Below, piece by piece: positions 1-7,052 of a stretch of 64,000 bases of DNA (within the stretch, counting starts at the first letter, position 1; each line of letters opens with the position of its first letter). A program made the position numbers and the translations under genes. Below the pieces are notes generated by a model. The model was not told where the DNA came from, made no database searches, and saw nothing but the letters and a program-made list of their open reading frames with translations. This stretch comes from Streptomyces griseoruber (GTDB lineage Bacteria > Actinomycetota > Actinomycetes > Streptomycetales > Streptomycetaceae): the NCBI RefSeq assembly GCF_001514205.1, contig NZ_KQ948785.1, positions 54,908 through 118,907 of the forward strand, in the 5' to 3' direction.

Positions 1-125
1 ACGGGGGAGTTGCGTCGGGCCGCCCAGTCGCGGGTGGGTGCCTCGAAGGAGACGTCGATGCCGGAGCCGGTCAGCGCGCCCCCGCCGATCAGGCCCTTGA
101 GGACCTCGTCGACCTCGTGGATCAC
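1..125 (-). CDS. DUF4255 (Pvc16-like) contractile injection system protein, N-terminal part
   Basis: Only the first 41 codons lie in the window; the gene runs off the left edge. The GTG start at 125 has a GGAGG about nine bases upstream. The translation opens with MIHEVDEVLKGL and continues with a Gly-rich turn and SFEAPTRDW, which I recognise as the start of the DUF4255/Pvc16 family. Such proteins are baseplate or tail-tip accessory proteins of extracellular contractile injection systems, which many Streptomyces carry. The two LuxR regulators immediately to the right match the regulator neighbours I recall for that cluster. The family call rests on a short N-terminus, so confidence is moderate. 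Confidence 0.65.
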   Translation of the reverse strand, partial: MIHEVDEVLKGLIGGGALTGSGIDVSFEAPTRDWAARRNSP

Positions 126-265
126 CCTCGCGCTCCTCCATCACCCTTACCGCGGAACCCCGTTGACCGATCGTGCCTCCGACCGGTCGGGTTCCGCAGG
201 CGCGCCGGGGTCGGCGGCCGGGCACGACACGCTGCCCGCGTGTTCCCCTTCGAGTGCCCGTTCGG

Positions 266-1066
266 TCAGATGTAGCCTTCCCGGAGGGCATATGCCACCG
301 CATGCGCCCGGTTCCGCAGATGCAGGCGCGTCGTGAGTCCGTGCATCACGTTCTTGACGGTTCGTTCGGAGTAGGACAGCTTGCTGGCGATCTCTCCGGT
401 GTCGAGGCCCTCGGCGACCAGCCGCAGGACGTCCACCTCCCGAGGCGCGAGCCCCAGTGAGGGCGCGCCCGGGCGCCCTGCCGCGCCCCGGTGCAGGGTG
501 CCGACCTGGCTGATCAGCCTGCCCAGCAGATCGGAGGGCAGGTCGCCGTCGCCGCGCGCGGCCGCGAGGACCGCCTGCACCAGCCGGTGCGCGGTGGCCT
601 CCCGGCGCCAGACGATCGCCCCGACCCCGCACTCGATGACGTCGAGCAGTTCGGTCTCGCGGATCGCGCCCACCACGAGCACCACCCGGGTGCCCTCGGT
701 GCGGGTGATCCTGCGCAGCCGGGCCAGCGCGGTGTCGTCGAGGGTGTCCTCGACGAGCAGCGCGACCGTGCCGGGCGTGGGCGTGGGTTCCTCGCGGACC
801 TCGATCTCCGGCCGGCCGCGCAGCTGGCTCGCGGCGCCCTCCCGGGAGATGGGGTCGGGGGCGAGGACGGCGACGGGCAGGCGCCGCCTGACCTGCGGCG
901 GGCCGGTGTCCGGCGTCCGGGAGTCCGGTGTCCGGGAGTCCGGTGTCCGCCTGTCGGAAGTCCGGCTGTCGGAAGTCCGGCTGTCGGAGGTCCGGCTGTC
1001 GGAGGTCCGGGCGTCGGAAGTCCGGGCGTCTGCTGTCCGGGGTGAGCTGAGCAACCTGTCCCCCAT
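266..1066 (-). CDS. LuxR-family regulator with pentapeptide-repeat N-terminus
   Basis: The protein has 266 residues from the ATG at 1066; a longer frame to 1210 exists but lacks family-like sequence. Residues 1-60 are a low-complexity tail of 5-residue repeats (RTSDS/RTPDS type). A receiver-like fold follows (LPVAVLAPDP onward) with no clear phosphoacceptor motif, so phosphorylation is doubtful. The C-terminal 60 residues are a LuxR/NarL helix-turn-helix (SYSERTVKN, then RLHLRNRAHAVAYA). It is divergent from the LAL regulator at 1348 and next to the DUF4255 gene, so it probably controls the injection-system cluster. Its DNA-binding domain closely resembles that of the regulator at 52489-53124. 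Confidence 0.8.
   Translation of the reverse strand: MGDRLLSSPRTADARTSDARTSDSRTSDSRTSDSRTSDRRTPDSRTPDSRTPDTGPPQVRRRLPVAVLAPDPISREGAASQLRGRPEIEVREEPTPTPGTVALLVEDTLDDTALARLRRITRTEGTRVVLVVGAIRETELLDVIECGVGAIVWRREATAHRLVQAVLAAARGDGDLPSDLLGRLISQVGTLHRGAAGRPGAPSLGLAPREVDVLRLVAEGLDTGEIASKLSYSERTVKNVMHGLTTRLHLRNRAHAVAYALREGYI
911..1035 (-). repeat. 15-bp in-frame tandem repeats
   Basis: About eight imperfect 15-bp units built on GTCGGAAGTCCGG and GTCCGGGAGTCCGG variants encode RTSD(S/A) or RTPDS pentapeptides at the regulator's N-terminus. All units preserve frame, as expected for slippage under coding constraint. Confidence 0.8.
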
Positions 1067-1271
1067 GGTGATGGGACCGCGGCCGGCGGGAACCGGTGGC
1101 GGCTGGGTCCGGTCAAGACTCCTGGGGTTCGCGGGGCGGGCGCAATCGTGGACCACCACGAGCCCCACCACGAGAGCAACGGGGAAACAACCACAAGGTG
1201 CCAACATCACTGCAGGTCAACGGGGGTTCGATGGGCGTGCGGGAGGTTCGTCGTGAGCCTCGCCACAACGG

Positions 1272-1289
1272 CCGTACGACGTCGTACGG
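1272..1289. promoter_or_regulatory. 18-bp perfect palindrome, candidate operator
   Basis: CCGTACGACGTCGTACGG is an uninterrupted palindrome in the 281-bp region between the divergent regulator genes (starts at 1066 and 1348). It lies 59 bases before the LAL start. Its position suits an operator used by one of the two flanking LuxR regulators. This is inferred from symmetry only. Confidence 0.4.
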
Positions 1290-1347
1290 AACCGAGCCCG
1301 GCAGACGGACCGCGTCTGAGGGGCGTACCGACTGGCAGGAGACAGGG

Positions 1348-4146
1348 ATGAGCGGACCCTTGCGGGAACGCGGCGACGCGCACGCGCTGCTCGTGGCCGA
1401 GGTCGAGCGTGCCCGGACCGGCGCGGGCCGGCTGGTCCTGCTGCGCGGGGCCACCGGCACCGGCCGCTCCGCGCTGCTGGAGGCCGCGGTGGCGCACGCG
1501 GCGGGGCGCGGGCTGCGGGTGCTGCGGGCCCGCTGCTCCCCCGGGGACACCGCCGTCCCGTTCTCCTGCGTCCTCCATCTCCTGGGCCCCGTACCGGAGT
1601 TCGCGGACGAGGAGGTGGGGCCGGGCCAGGACGACCGGGGGAGCGCGGCGCGGCTGTGGCGGCTGCTGCGGTCGTACGCCGCCCAGGGCCCGGTGATGGT
1701 GGCGGTGGACGACGTCGACCTCGCCGACGACGCCTCGCGCCGCTGGCTGATGGAGGCGGCACGGCGCGTCGACCGATTACCGCTGCTGCTCGTGGCCACC
1801 GAGCGCAGCCAGTACGACATCGATCCCCCACCGACAGGTATCACGCACGCCCTCACCCCCTCCCTGGTCCGCACCCACACCCTCGCCCCGCTCTCCGACG
1901 ACACGTCCGCCGAGCTGGCCCGTGCTGCCTTCCCCGAGGCCTCACCGAGGTGGACGGCGGACTGCGCCGACGCCGCCGCGGGCAGCCCCCTGCTGTTGCA
2001 CGCCCTCCTCGACGACCTCGCGGGCGCCCCCTCGTCCACCCCCGTGCCGCACACCTGCGCCGCGCTGTACCCCGGTTCCTACCCGGCCGCCGTGTCCTGG
2101 TGGCTGGAGAGCGCCGGGGAGGCGACGGCGGAGGTGGCCCGGACGCTGGCGGCGCTGGAACAGACGGAGGGCGACGCGACGGTCCGCCGGGAGCGGAGCG
2201 AGGCCCGGCTGCCGTCACCGCACCGGTCCCCCGCCGCCGCAGGGCTCGCCGCGCTGCTCGCCGACGCCTGTGCCGCCGATCCCGCGCGGGTCTCCGGCTG
2301 GCTCACCGCGATGACCCGGCTGGGGCTGCTGCGGCCGGGCGCCGACGGGCGGCCCCGGTACGCGCACCCCCTGCTGCGGGACGCCGTCCTCGCCGGCTGG
2401 CCCGCGGGGCGCCGGCAGGACGCGCACCGCGCGCTCGCCCAGGCCATGCTGCGCCGGGGCGACGGCGTGGAGAGCGTGGCCCGGCAACTGCTGGACAGCG
2501 CAGGGGTCGGTGAGCCGTGGGCAATGCGCGTGCTGCGCGACGCCGTCACGGTCGCCGTCCGCGCCGGCCGTACGGACGACGCCGTCGGCTACCTGCGCCG
2601 CGCCCTCGGCGAGCCGCTCACCGACGATCTGCGGCAGCGGCTGCTGACCGAACTGGGCTCCCTGGAGTACGCCTCCGCGGACGCCCCGGTCGGCATCCCC
2701 CGGCTGGTGGAGGCCCTGGACCTGCCGGCCGAGCCCCGTGACCGGGTCCGTACGGCGATCGCGCTGGGCACGGCTCTCGCGGGCCGCGGGGAGGTCCGTA
2801 CGGCGGTGGAGGTGCTGCGCCGCACGGAGGCCCTGCTCCCCGGCCACCTCCACCTCACCCGCACCCTGCAGACCGCGTCCGCACTGCTCTCCGACCAGGA
2901 CCAGACCGTCCGCCAGGACGCCTACCGCTGGCTCGCGGAGACCGCCGAACGCTCCCCGGAGCTGGTCGGCGCCTCCGGCCAGGCCCTGCTGGTGCGGTAC
3001 GCGGCGACCGCCGGGGACATCGGGGCGGGTGAGGCGATGCGCCGGCTGCGCACCCTCCTGGAGGAGCCCGCCGACCCGCTCGCCGAGCCCTTCCTGCTGG
3101 GTACGGCGGCGGCGGTGGCCCAGTGGGCCGACGAACTCGACGAGGCGCAACGCCTGGTGGAACGCGGACTGGCCTCCCAGCGCCCCTCCCTGCTCCACCC
3201 CATGAAGCAGGCGCTGCTGGACACCCGCTGCGACATCGCGGCGGCCCGGGGCGACTACCGCACCGTCCTCGCCGGTCACCCGGAGGCGGCCCGCGGCCGC
3301 CGTTGCGGCATCCCCGGCAACGCGGACGCGCACGCCCTGACGGCGCTGGTGGAGACCGGCCGTACGGCCGAGGCGCGCGCGCTCGCGGACACCTTCGATC
3401 TGCGGGACGCCCCCGACTCCTGGGAGCTCAACCGCTTCCTCTACGCGCGGGGCGTCCTCCGTTTCACCGAGGGCGATGTCGCGGGCGCCCTGCACGACTT
3501 CCTGGAGTGCGGCCGCCGGCAGTCCGCCCGTGCCGTCCTCAGCCCGGTCGTCACCCCGTGGCGTACGGCGGCCGCGGAGTGCCGGCTCGCGCTGGGCAAC
3601 CCCCGGGAGGCGCTGGCCCTGGCGGAGGAGGAACTGCGGCTGGCCCGGGTGTGGAACACCCCGCGCACGGTGGGGCGGGCGTTGCGCGTCCTCAGCCGGG
3701 CCACCCGGGGCCGGCGCGGTCTGGAACTCGGCGACGAGGCGGTGGCCGTCCTGCGCGACTCCCCCGCCGAGGCCGAACTGGTCGCCTCCCTGCTCGCCCA
3801 GGGCTTCCAGCTCACCGCCTCCGGCGAACGCGCCCGGGGCCGCGACCATCTCCGCGAGGCCGCCGAACGCGCCGAACGCCTGGGCAGCGCCCGCCTCCTG
3901 GCCCACGCCAACCAGGCCCTGCGCACGGCGGGCGCCCGCCGTACCACCCCGGCCCACACCGGCTCCGGCTCCCTCACCGGCAGCGAGCGCCGTATCGCGG
4001 AACTCGCGGTGCAGGGCCGTACCAACATGGAGATCGCCGCGCTCCTGCATGTGGCCCGCCGTACCGTGGAGACCCATCTGACCAGCGCCTACCGTAAGTT
4101 GGGCATCCGGAGGAGAGGCGAACTGCGGGCGGCGCTGGAACGGTGA
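1348..4146 (+). CDS. LAL-type LuxR transcriptional regulator (ATPase plus HTH)
   Basis: This 932-residue protein starts at the ATG at 1348, preceded by AGGAG; upstream in-frame starts would cross the divergent promoter region. The N-terminus carries an AAA/NACHT-like ATPase: a P-loop GATGTGRS at residues 34-41 and Walker B VMVAVDDVD near 116. The usual P-loop Lys is Arg. The middle is Leu/Ala-rich TPR-like helix. The last 57 residues form a LuxR helix-turn-helix (RTNMEIAALL, RRTVETHL). LAL regulators are signal-responsive activators. Its position beside the DUF4255 gene suggests control of the contractile injection system cluster, as inferred for the divergent regulator. Confidence 0.85.
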   Translation: MSGPLRERGDAHALLVAEVERARTGAGRLVLLRGATGTGRSALLEAAVAHAAGRGLRVLRARCSPGDTAVPFSCVLHLLGPVPEFADEEVGPGQDDRGSAARLWRLLRSYAAQGPVMVAVDDVDLADDASRRWLMEAARRVDRLPLLLVATERSQYDIDPPPTGITHALTPSLVRTHTLAPLSDDTSAELARAAFPEASPRWTADCADAAAGSPLLLHALLDDLAGAPSSTPVPHTCAALYPGSYPAAVSWWLESAGEATAEVARTLAALEQTEGDATVRRERSEARLPSPHRSPAAAGLAALLADACAADPARVSGWLTAMTRLGLLRPGADGRPRYAHPLLRDAVLAGWPAGRRQDAHRALAQAMLRRGDGVESVARQLLDSAGVGEPWAMRVLRDAVTVAVRAGRTDDAVGYLRRALGEPLTDDLRQRLLTELGSLEYASADAPVGIPRLVEALDLPAEPRDRVRTAIALGTALAGRGEVRTAVEVLRRTEALLPGHLHLTRTLQTASALLSDQDQTVRQDAYRWLAETAERSPELVGASGQALLVRYAATAGDIGAGEAMRRLRTLLEEPADPLAEPFLLGTAAAVAQWADELDEAQRLVERGLASQRPSLLHPMKQALLDTRCDIAAARGDYRTVLAGHPEAARGRRCGIPGNADAHALTALVETGRTAEARALADTFDLRDAPDSWELNRFLYARGVLRFTEGDVAGALHDFLECGRRQSARAVLSPVVTPWRTAAAECRLALGNPREALALAEEELRLARVWNTPRTVGRALRVLSRATRGRRGLELGDEAVAVLRDSPAEAELVASLLAQGFQLTASGERARGRDHLREAAERAERLGSARLLAHANQALRTAGARRTTPAHTGSGSLTGSERRIAELAVQGRTNMEIAALLHVARRTVETHLTSAYRKLGIRRRGELRAALER

Positions 4147-4180
4147 CCGCGAGACCGGCACGCACTGCGGGGAGGACCAG

Positions 4181-4525
4181 GTGAACAAGGCGGACACGGT
4201 GGTGGAGTGGGTGGACGCGCGGGAGCGGCTGCCGCGGTCCGGGACGCCGGTGGCGGCCGCGACGACGGGCCGCTACCCGGACGGGGAGGAGTTCTGGCTG
4301 GTGCTGCCCATGTACTTCACCACCCTCCACTTCGCCGAGGACGGCACCGAGCACCACGACTGCTTCGTCGACTCCGACCGGGTCGTCCGCCTCCCCCGGG
4401 GCCGCCCCTGCGCCGAGCCCGTCACCCACTGGGCGGCCCTGCCGCCCCTGCCGGGCACGGCCGTGCGCCAGGTCCTGGGGGACGCCGTGGGACCTGCCCT
4501 CCGGCAGGCGGACCTCCGGGACTAG
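4181..4525 (+). CDS. Conserved small protein, AQJ64_40280-like family
   Basis: The 114-residue protein starts at GTG 4181 behind GGAGGA. It contains the conserved-looking blocks VVEWVDARERLP, TTGRYPDGEEFWLVLPMYF and DSDRVVRLPRG. I recognise it as an uncharacterised Streptomyces family found after this LAL regulator; no function is known to me. It follows the regulator by 34 bases, so the two are probably co-transcribed. Its TAG stop is part of the palindrome at 4522-4543. Confidence 0.7.
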   Translation: MNKADTVVEWVDARERLPRSGTPVAAATTGRYPDGEEFWLVLPMYFTTLHFAEDGTEHHDCFVDSDRVVRLPRGRPCAEPVTHWAALPPLPGTAVRQVLGDAVGPALRQADLRD

Positions 4526-4543
4526 TGCCTGCCGCGGCACTAG
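4522..4543. repeat. Short derivative of the CTAG-TGCCGCGGCA palindromic element; bidirectional terminator
   Basis: The arms CTAGTGCC and GGCACTAG flank six bases, TGCCGC. The sequence equals the two ends of the 169-bp element (9910-10078) joined with the interior removed. It sits between convergent genes, and its two TAG trinucleotides are the stop codons of both (4523-4525 on + and 4540-4542 on -). A hairpin here could end transcription from both sides. Confidence 0.75.
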
Positions 4544-5304
4544 GAAGCGCCGGCGTCCCCGGCCGGGTCCAGCAGCACCGGGGCGCCGGCGAGGACCCCG
4601 CCGTCGAGGACGAACTCGCTGCCCGTGGCGAAGGTGGCCTCGGTGATGATGAACAGGACCGTGCGGGCGACCTCCTCGGGGGTGCCGAAGCGGGGGATGG
4701 GCTGACCCGCGACGAACCGGTCGTCGAAGCCCGCCGTCATCGCCGTACGGATGGCGCCGGGGTGGACGGAGCAGACGCGGACGCCGTCCCCGGCCAGTTC
4801 CAGCGCGGCCGTCTTGGTCAGGCCGCGCACGCCCCATTTGCTCGCCACGTACGCGCCGACGCCGGCGTACCCGGTCAGCCCCGCCAGGGAGGACATGTTC
4901 ACGATCACCCCGCCGCCGGCCCGGCGCAGTGACGGCGCCGCCGTGCGCATGCCGAGCCAGGTTCCCTGAAGGTTGACGTCGAGGACCCGGCGGAACTGCA
5001 GGAGGCTCTCCTCCTCCAGGGTGCCCCACCCGGCGATCCCCGCGTTGTTCACCAGGACCGACACCGGTCCCGCGTGCTGCTCGGCCTTGGCCACCGCCTT
5101 CTGCCAGCCCCGCTCGTCGCTGACGTCGAGGTGCAGGAAGCGGGCCGGGGCGCCGAGTTCCTCGGCCAGGGTGGTCCCCTCGGAGTCGAGGATGTCGGCG
5201 ATCATCACCGTGGCCCCCTCGGCCGCGAGCAGTCGTACCACCGCGGCGCCGATCCCCCGCGCCCCACCGGTGACGATCGCCACCCGCTCGTCGAGACGAC
5301 CCAT
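4540..5304 (-). CDS. SDR-family NAD(P)-dependent oxidoreductase
   Basis: This 254-residue classical short-chain dehydrogenase starts at ATG 5304 behind AGGAG. The cofactor motif TGGARGIG is at residues 12-19, followed by NNAG, the catalytic Ser in NMSSLAG, and the YxxxK pair in AYVASKWG. A C-terminal TFATGSEFVLDGG matches the family. The substrate cannot be read from the sequence; homologues reduce 3-oxoacyl or steroid/alcohol ketones. It is a single gene convergent with the small protein at 4181. Confidence 0.9.
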   Translation of the reverse strand: MGRLDERVAIVTGGARGIGAAVVRLLAAEGATVMIADILDSEGTTLAEELGAPARFLHLDVSDERGWQKAVAKAEQHAGPVSVLVNNAGIAGWGTLEEESLLQFRRVLDVNLQGTWLGMRTAAPSLRRAGGGVIVNMSSLAGLTGYAGVGAYVASKWGVRGLTKTAALELAGDGVRVCSVHPGAIRTAMTAGFDDRFVAGQPIPRFGTPEEVARTVLFIITEATFATGSEFVLDGGVLAGAPVLLDPAGDAGAS

Positions 5305-5417
5305 CGTGACCTCCTGAGACGACGACCACCAGGCCCAGCATCGGCCGCGAAGGGGCCGGACCGCAGTTCCGGCTGACCCGGACGGGGCATACGGCCGTGC
5401 GCCCGGGCCGCGCGGGC

Positions 5418-5864
5418 TCAGGTGAGGGCCGCGACGAGCAGGGCGAACGCGGCGATGATGACGGCGACGCGGACGTAGTGGAAGCGGTTCCAGCGGTTGA
5501 GCTGCTCCTTCCAGTCGGCGGGCCGGTTCTCGGGGGTCCACGTCGTGTTCCGGTTGTTGATCGGGACGAGCAGCAGGATCGACATGATCACGCTGAGGAT
5601 CAGCAGCGCGGCGGCGACGACGACGAGGCCGGCACCGTCGTGGTGCCATCCGGCGACGGCCCAGACCGCGGCGAGGACGAGCGAGCCGATGTACCAGAAC
5701 GGCATCACGGCGCCGAGCATCCGGCCCCCGTGGGCGCGGCCGAGTTGGCCACTGTCCTCGGGAAGGGCGTCGAAGATCGGGTTCATGACGAAGGCGACGG
5801 AGAACTCCACCCCCACCATCAGGCCGACGACCACGGTGGTGACGATCTCGAGTGCGGTGAGCAT
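5418..5864 (-). CDS. DUF1772 (anthrone-oxygenase-like) membrane protein
   Basis: The 148-residue protein has four predicted membrane helices: an N-terminal VVVGLMVGVEFSVAFV segment, two central ones, and a C-terminal VAVIIAAFALLVAAL. The polar NNRNTTW motif before the last helix is typical of DUF1772. The start at 5864 has GGGAGG upstream. Some family members assist polyketide anthrone oxidation, but here there is no polyketide context. It is transcribed divergently from the TetR gene at 5953, which very likely represses it. Confidence 0.85.
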   Translation of the reverse strand: MLTALEIVTTVVVGLMVGVEFSVAFVMNPIFDALPEDSGQLGRAHGGRMLGAVMPFWYIGSLVLAAVWAVAGWHHDGAGLVVVAAALLILSVIMSILLLVPINNRNTTWTPENRPADWKEQLNRWNRFHYVRVAVIIAAFALLVAALT

Positions 5865-5879
5865 GATGACCCTCCCGGT

Positions 5880-5943
5880 CTAGCGGTGCTAGATGATGAG
5901 GCAACGCTAGTACTGCTGCCGCTCGATTGTCTAGCGGTGCTAG
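5880..5943. promoter_or_regulatory. Twin palindromic operators for the TetR regulator
   Basis: Two identical 13-bp palindromes, CTAGCGGTGCTAG, lie at 5880-5892 and 5931-5943, one next to each divergent start. The CTAG tetranucleotide is rare in this genome type, which makes the coincidence unlikely. They are probable binding sites for the TetR protein at 5953 for control of itself and of the DUF1772 gene. Confidence 0.75.
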
Positions 5944-5952
5944 GATCGCGGC

Positions 5953-6531
5953 ATGTCGGTACAGGAACGCAAGGAGCGCGAGCGGGCGGGCCGCGAACGT
6001 CTCATCGTGGCGACGGCCCGCGAACTCGCCGAGCAGCAGGGCTGGGACGCGGTCACCACGCGCCGGCTCGCCGAGCGCATCGAGTACAGCCAGCCCGTCC
6101 TCTACAGCCACTTCCGCGGCAAGCGGGAGATCATCGGCGCCGTCGCCCTCCTGGGCGCCGCCGAGATGGCCGCGGAACTGCGGGCCGCGGCCCGTGCGGC
6201 GGACGGTCCGCGCGCCCGGGTCACCGCCCTCGCCCGCGCCTACCTCGACTTCGCCGAACGCAACCCGGCGGTCTACGACGCGATGTTCCAGCTCGACGGC
6301 GGCCTGGCGTTCGCGCAGGAGGACACCCCGGAGCCGCTGAAGGACGCCTTCGCCGCCCTGCTGGAGACCCTCGGGGAGGTCGCCGGGGAAGGCGTCCATC
6401 CGGGGCTGTTCACCGAGGTGTTCTGGGCGGCCCTGCACGGGCTGGCGACCCTGACCCGGGCGGGACGGCAGCCGCCCGCAGACGCCGAGCGCAGGGTGGA
6501 GCTGCTGGTGGACCGGCTCGCCGTCCTCTGA
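5953..6531 (+). CDS. TetR/AcrR-family transcriptional regulator
   Basis: This 192-residue protein has a typical TetR N-terminus: ERLIVATARELAEQQGW, recognition helix region TTRRLAERIEYSQPVLYSHF, then KREI. The ligand domain matches the TetR_C WHG-type with LHGLATLTRAG. Its own gene starts nine bases after the second operator copy, so it is probably autoregulated. The ligand is unknown. The DUF1772 gene across the shared promoter is the obvious target. Confidence 0.9.
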   Translation: MSVQERKERERAGRERLIVATARELAEQQGWDAVTTRRLAERIEYSQPVLYSHFRGKREIIGAVALLGAAEMAAELRAAARAADGPRARVTALARAYLDFAERNPAVYDAMFQLDGGLAFAQEDTPEPLKDAFAALLETLGEVAGEGVHPGLFTEVFWAALHGLATLTRAGRQPPADAERRVELLVDRLAVL

Positions 6532-6549
6532 CACACAAACAGCACGTCG

Positions 6550-6638
6550 GTGGTCGGTCCGTCCATGGCGTCGGGCCCCACCTTCCACGTCACCGGTGCC
6601 GCCTGGGCGGAGTTCCTCGTCTACGCCTCCGGCGAGTA
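6550..6638 (+). pseudogene. Possible DUF397 C-terminal remnant
   Basis: Just after the TetR gene a short frame ends in GPTFHVTGAAWAEFLVYASGE and a TAG. The pattern of a Gly-Pro stretch, a short strand, AAW and EFL resembles the end of DUF397 proteins, which are abundant in Streptomyces. No start or upstream part is present. This is a weak call. Confidence 0.3.
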
Positions 6639-7052
6639 GCGGCGCAGGACCGCCAGCTCGGCTTCCTCCAGGCGGCGGGAGCAGCGCTCGGTCTCGTCGT
6701 AGGCGACCGCCGTGCTCACGCAGGTGCAGTAGGTCCGGGTGCCGCGCGTGATGTGGCTGGTGAGGCGGAACGAGGCGCGGCGGACGGTGGTGATCGTGGT
6801 GCGGATGAGGATCGGGTCCGGCTGGAAGGACAGGGGCTCGGTGTAGTCGAGTTCGTGGCGGACGTAGACCATGCGGGGGCGGATCTCTTCGCCGGAGTGG
6901 CCGGGCTGGAGGTAGAAGAGGTCCACGTGGGCGTCCTGGATCATCTCCAGGAGGCGCACGTTGTTGACGTGGTTGAAGGGGTCCAGGTCGCTCATCCGGA
7001 TCGGGCGGCTGTACAGGTGTGGCCGTGTGCCGGAGGCCAGCGCGTTGATCAT
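6621..7052 (-). CDS. Acyl-CoA thioesterase, hotdog fold
   Basis: The 143-residue protein has the 4HBT-type opening RMSDLDPFNHVNNVRLLEMIQ, in which the Asp and the HVNN segment mark the hydroxybenzoyl-CoA/acyl-CoA thioesterase family. A VRHELDYTEPL strand follows. Its ATG at 7052 overlaps the stop of the upstream glycosyltransferase as ATGA, so the two are translationally coupled. The pairing suggests that an acyl thioester and a glycosyl acceptor belong to the same small pathway. The substrate is unknown. Confidence 0.85.
   Translation of the reverse strand: MINALASGTRPHLYSRPIRMSDLDPFNHVNNVRLLEMIQDAHVDLFYLQPGHSGEEIRPRMVYVRHELDYTEPLSFQPDPILIRTTITTVRRASFRLTSHITRGTRTYCTCVSTAVAYDETERCSRRLEEAELAVLRRYSPEA

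Noticed and set aside
2215..4197. 660-codon minus-strand frame
   Set aside because: It is antisense to the LAL regulator, whose HTH and ATPase motifs are convincing.
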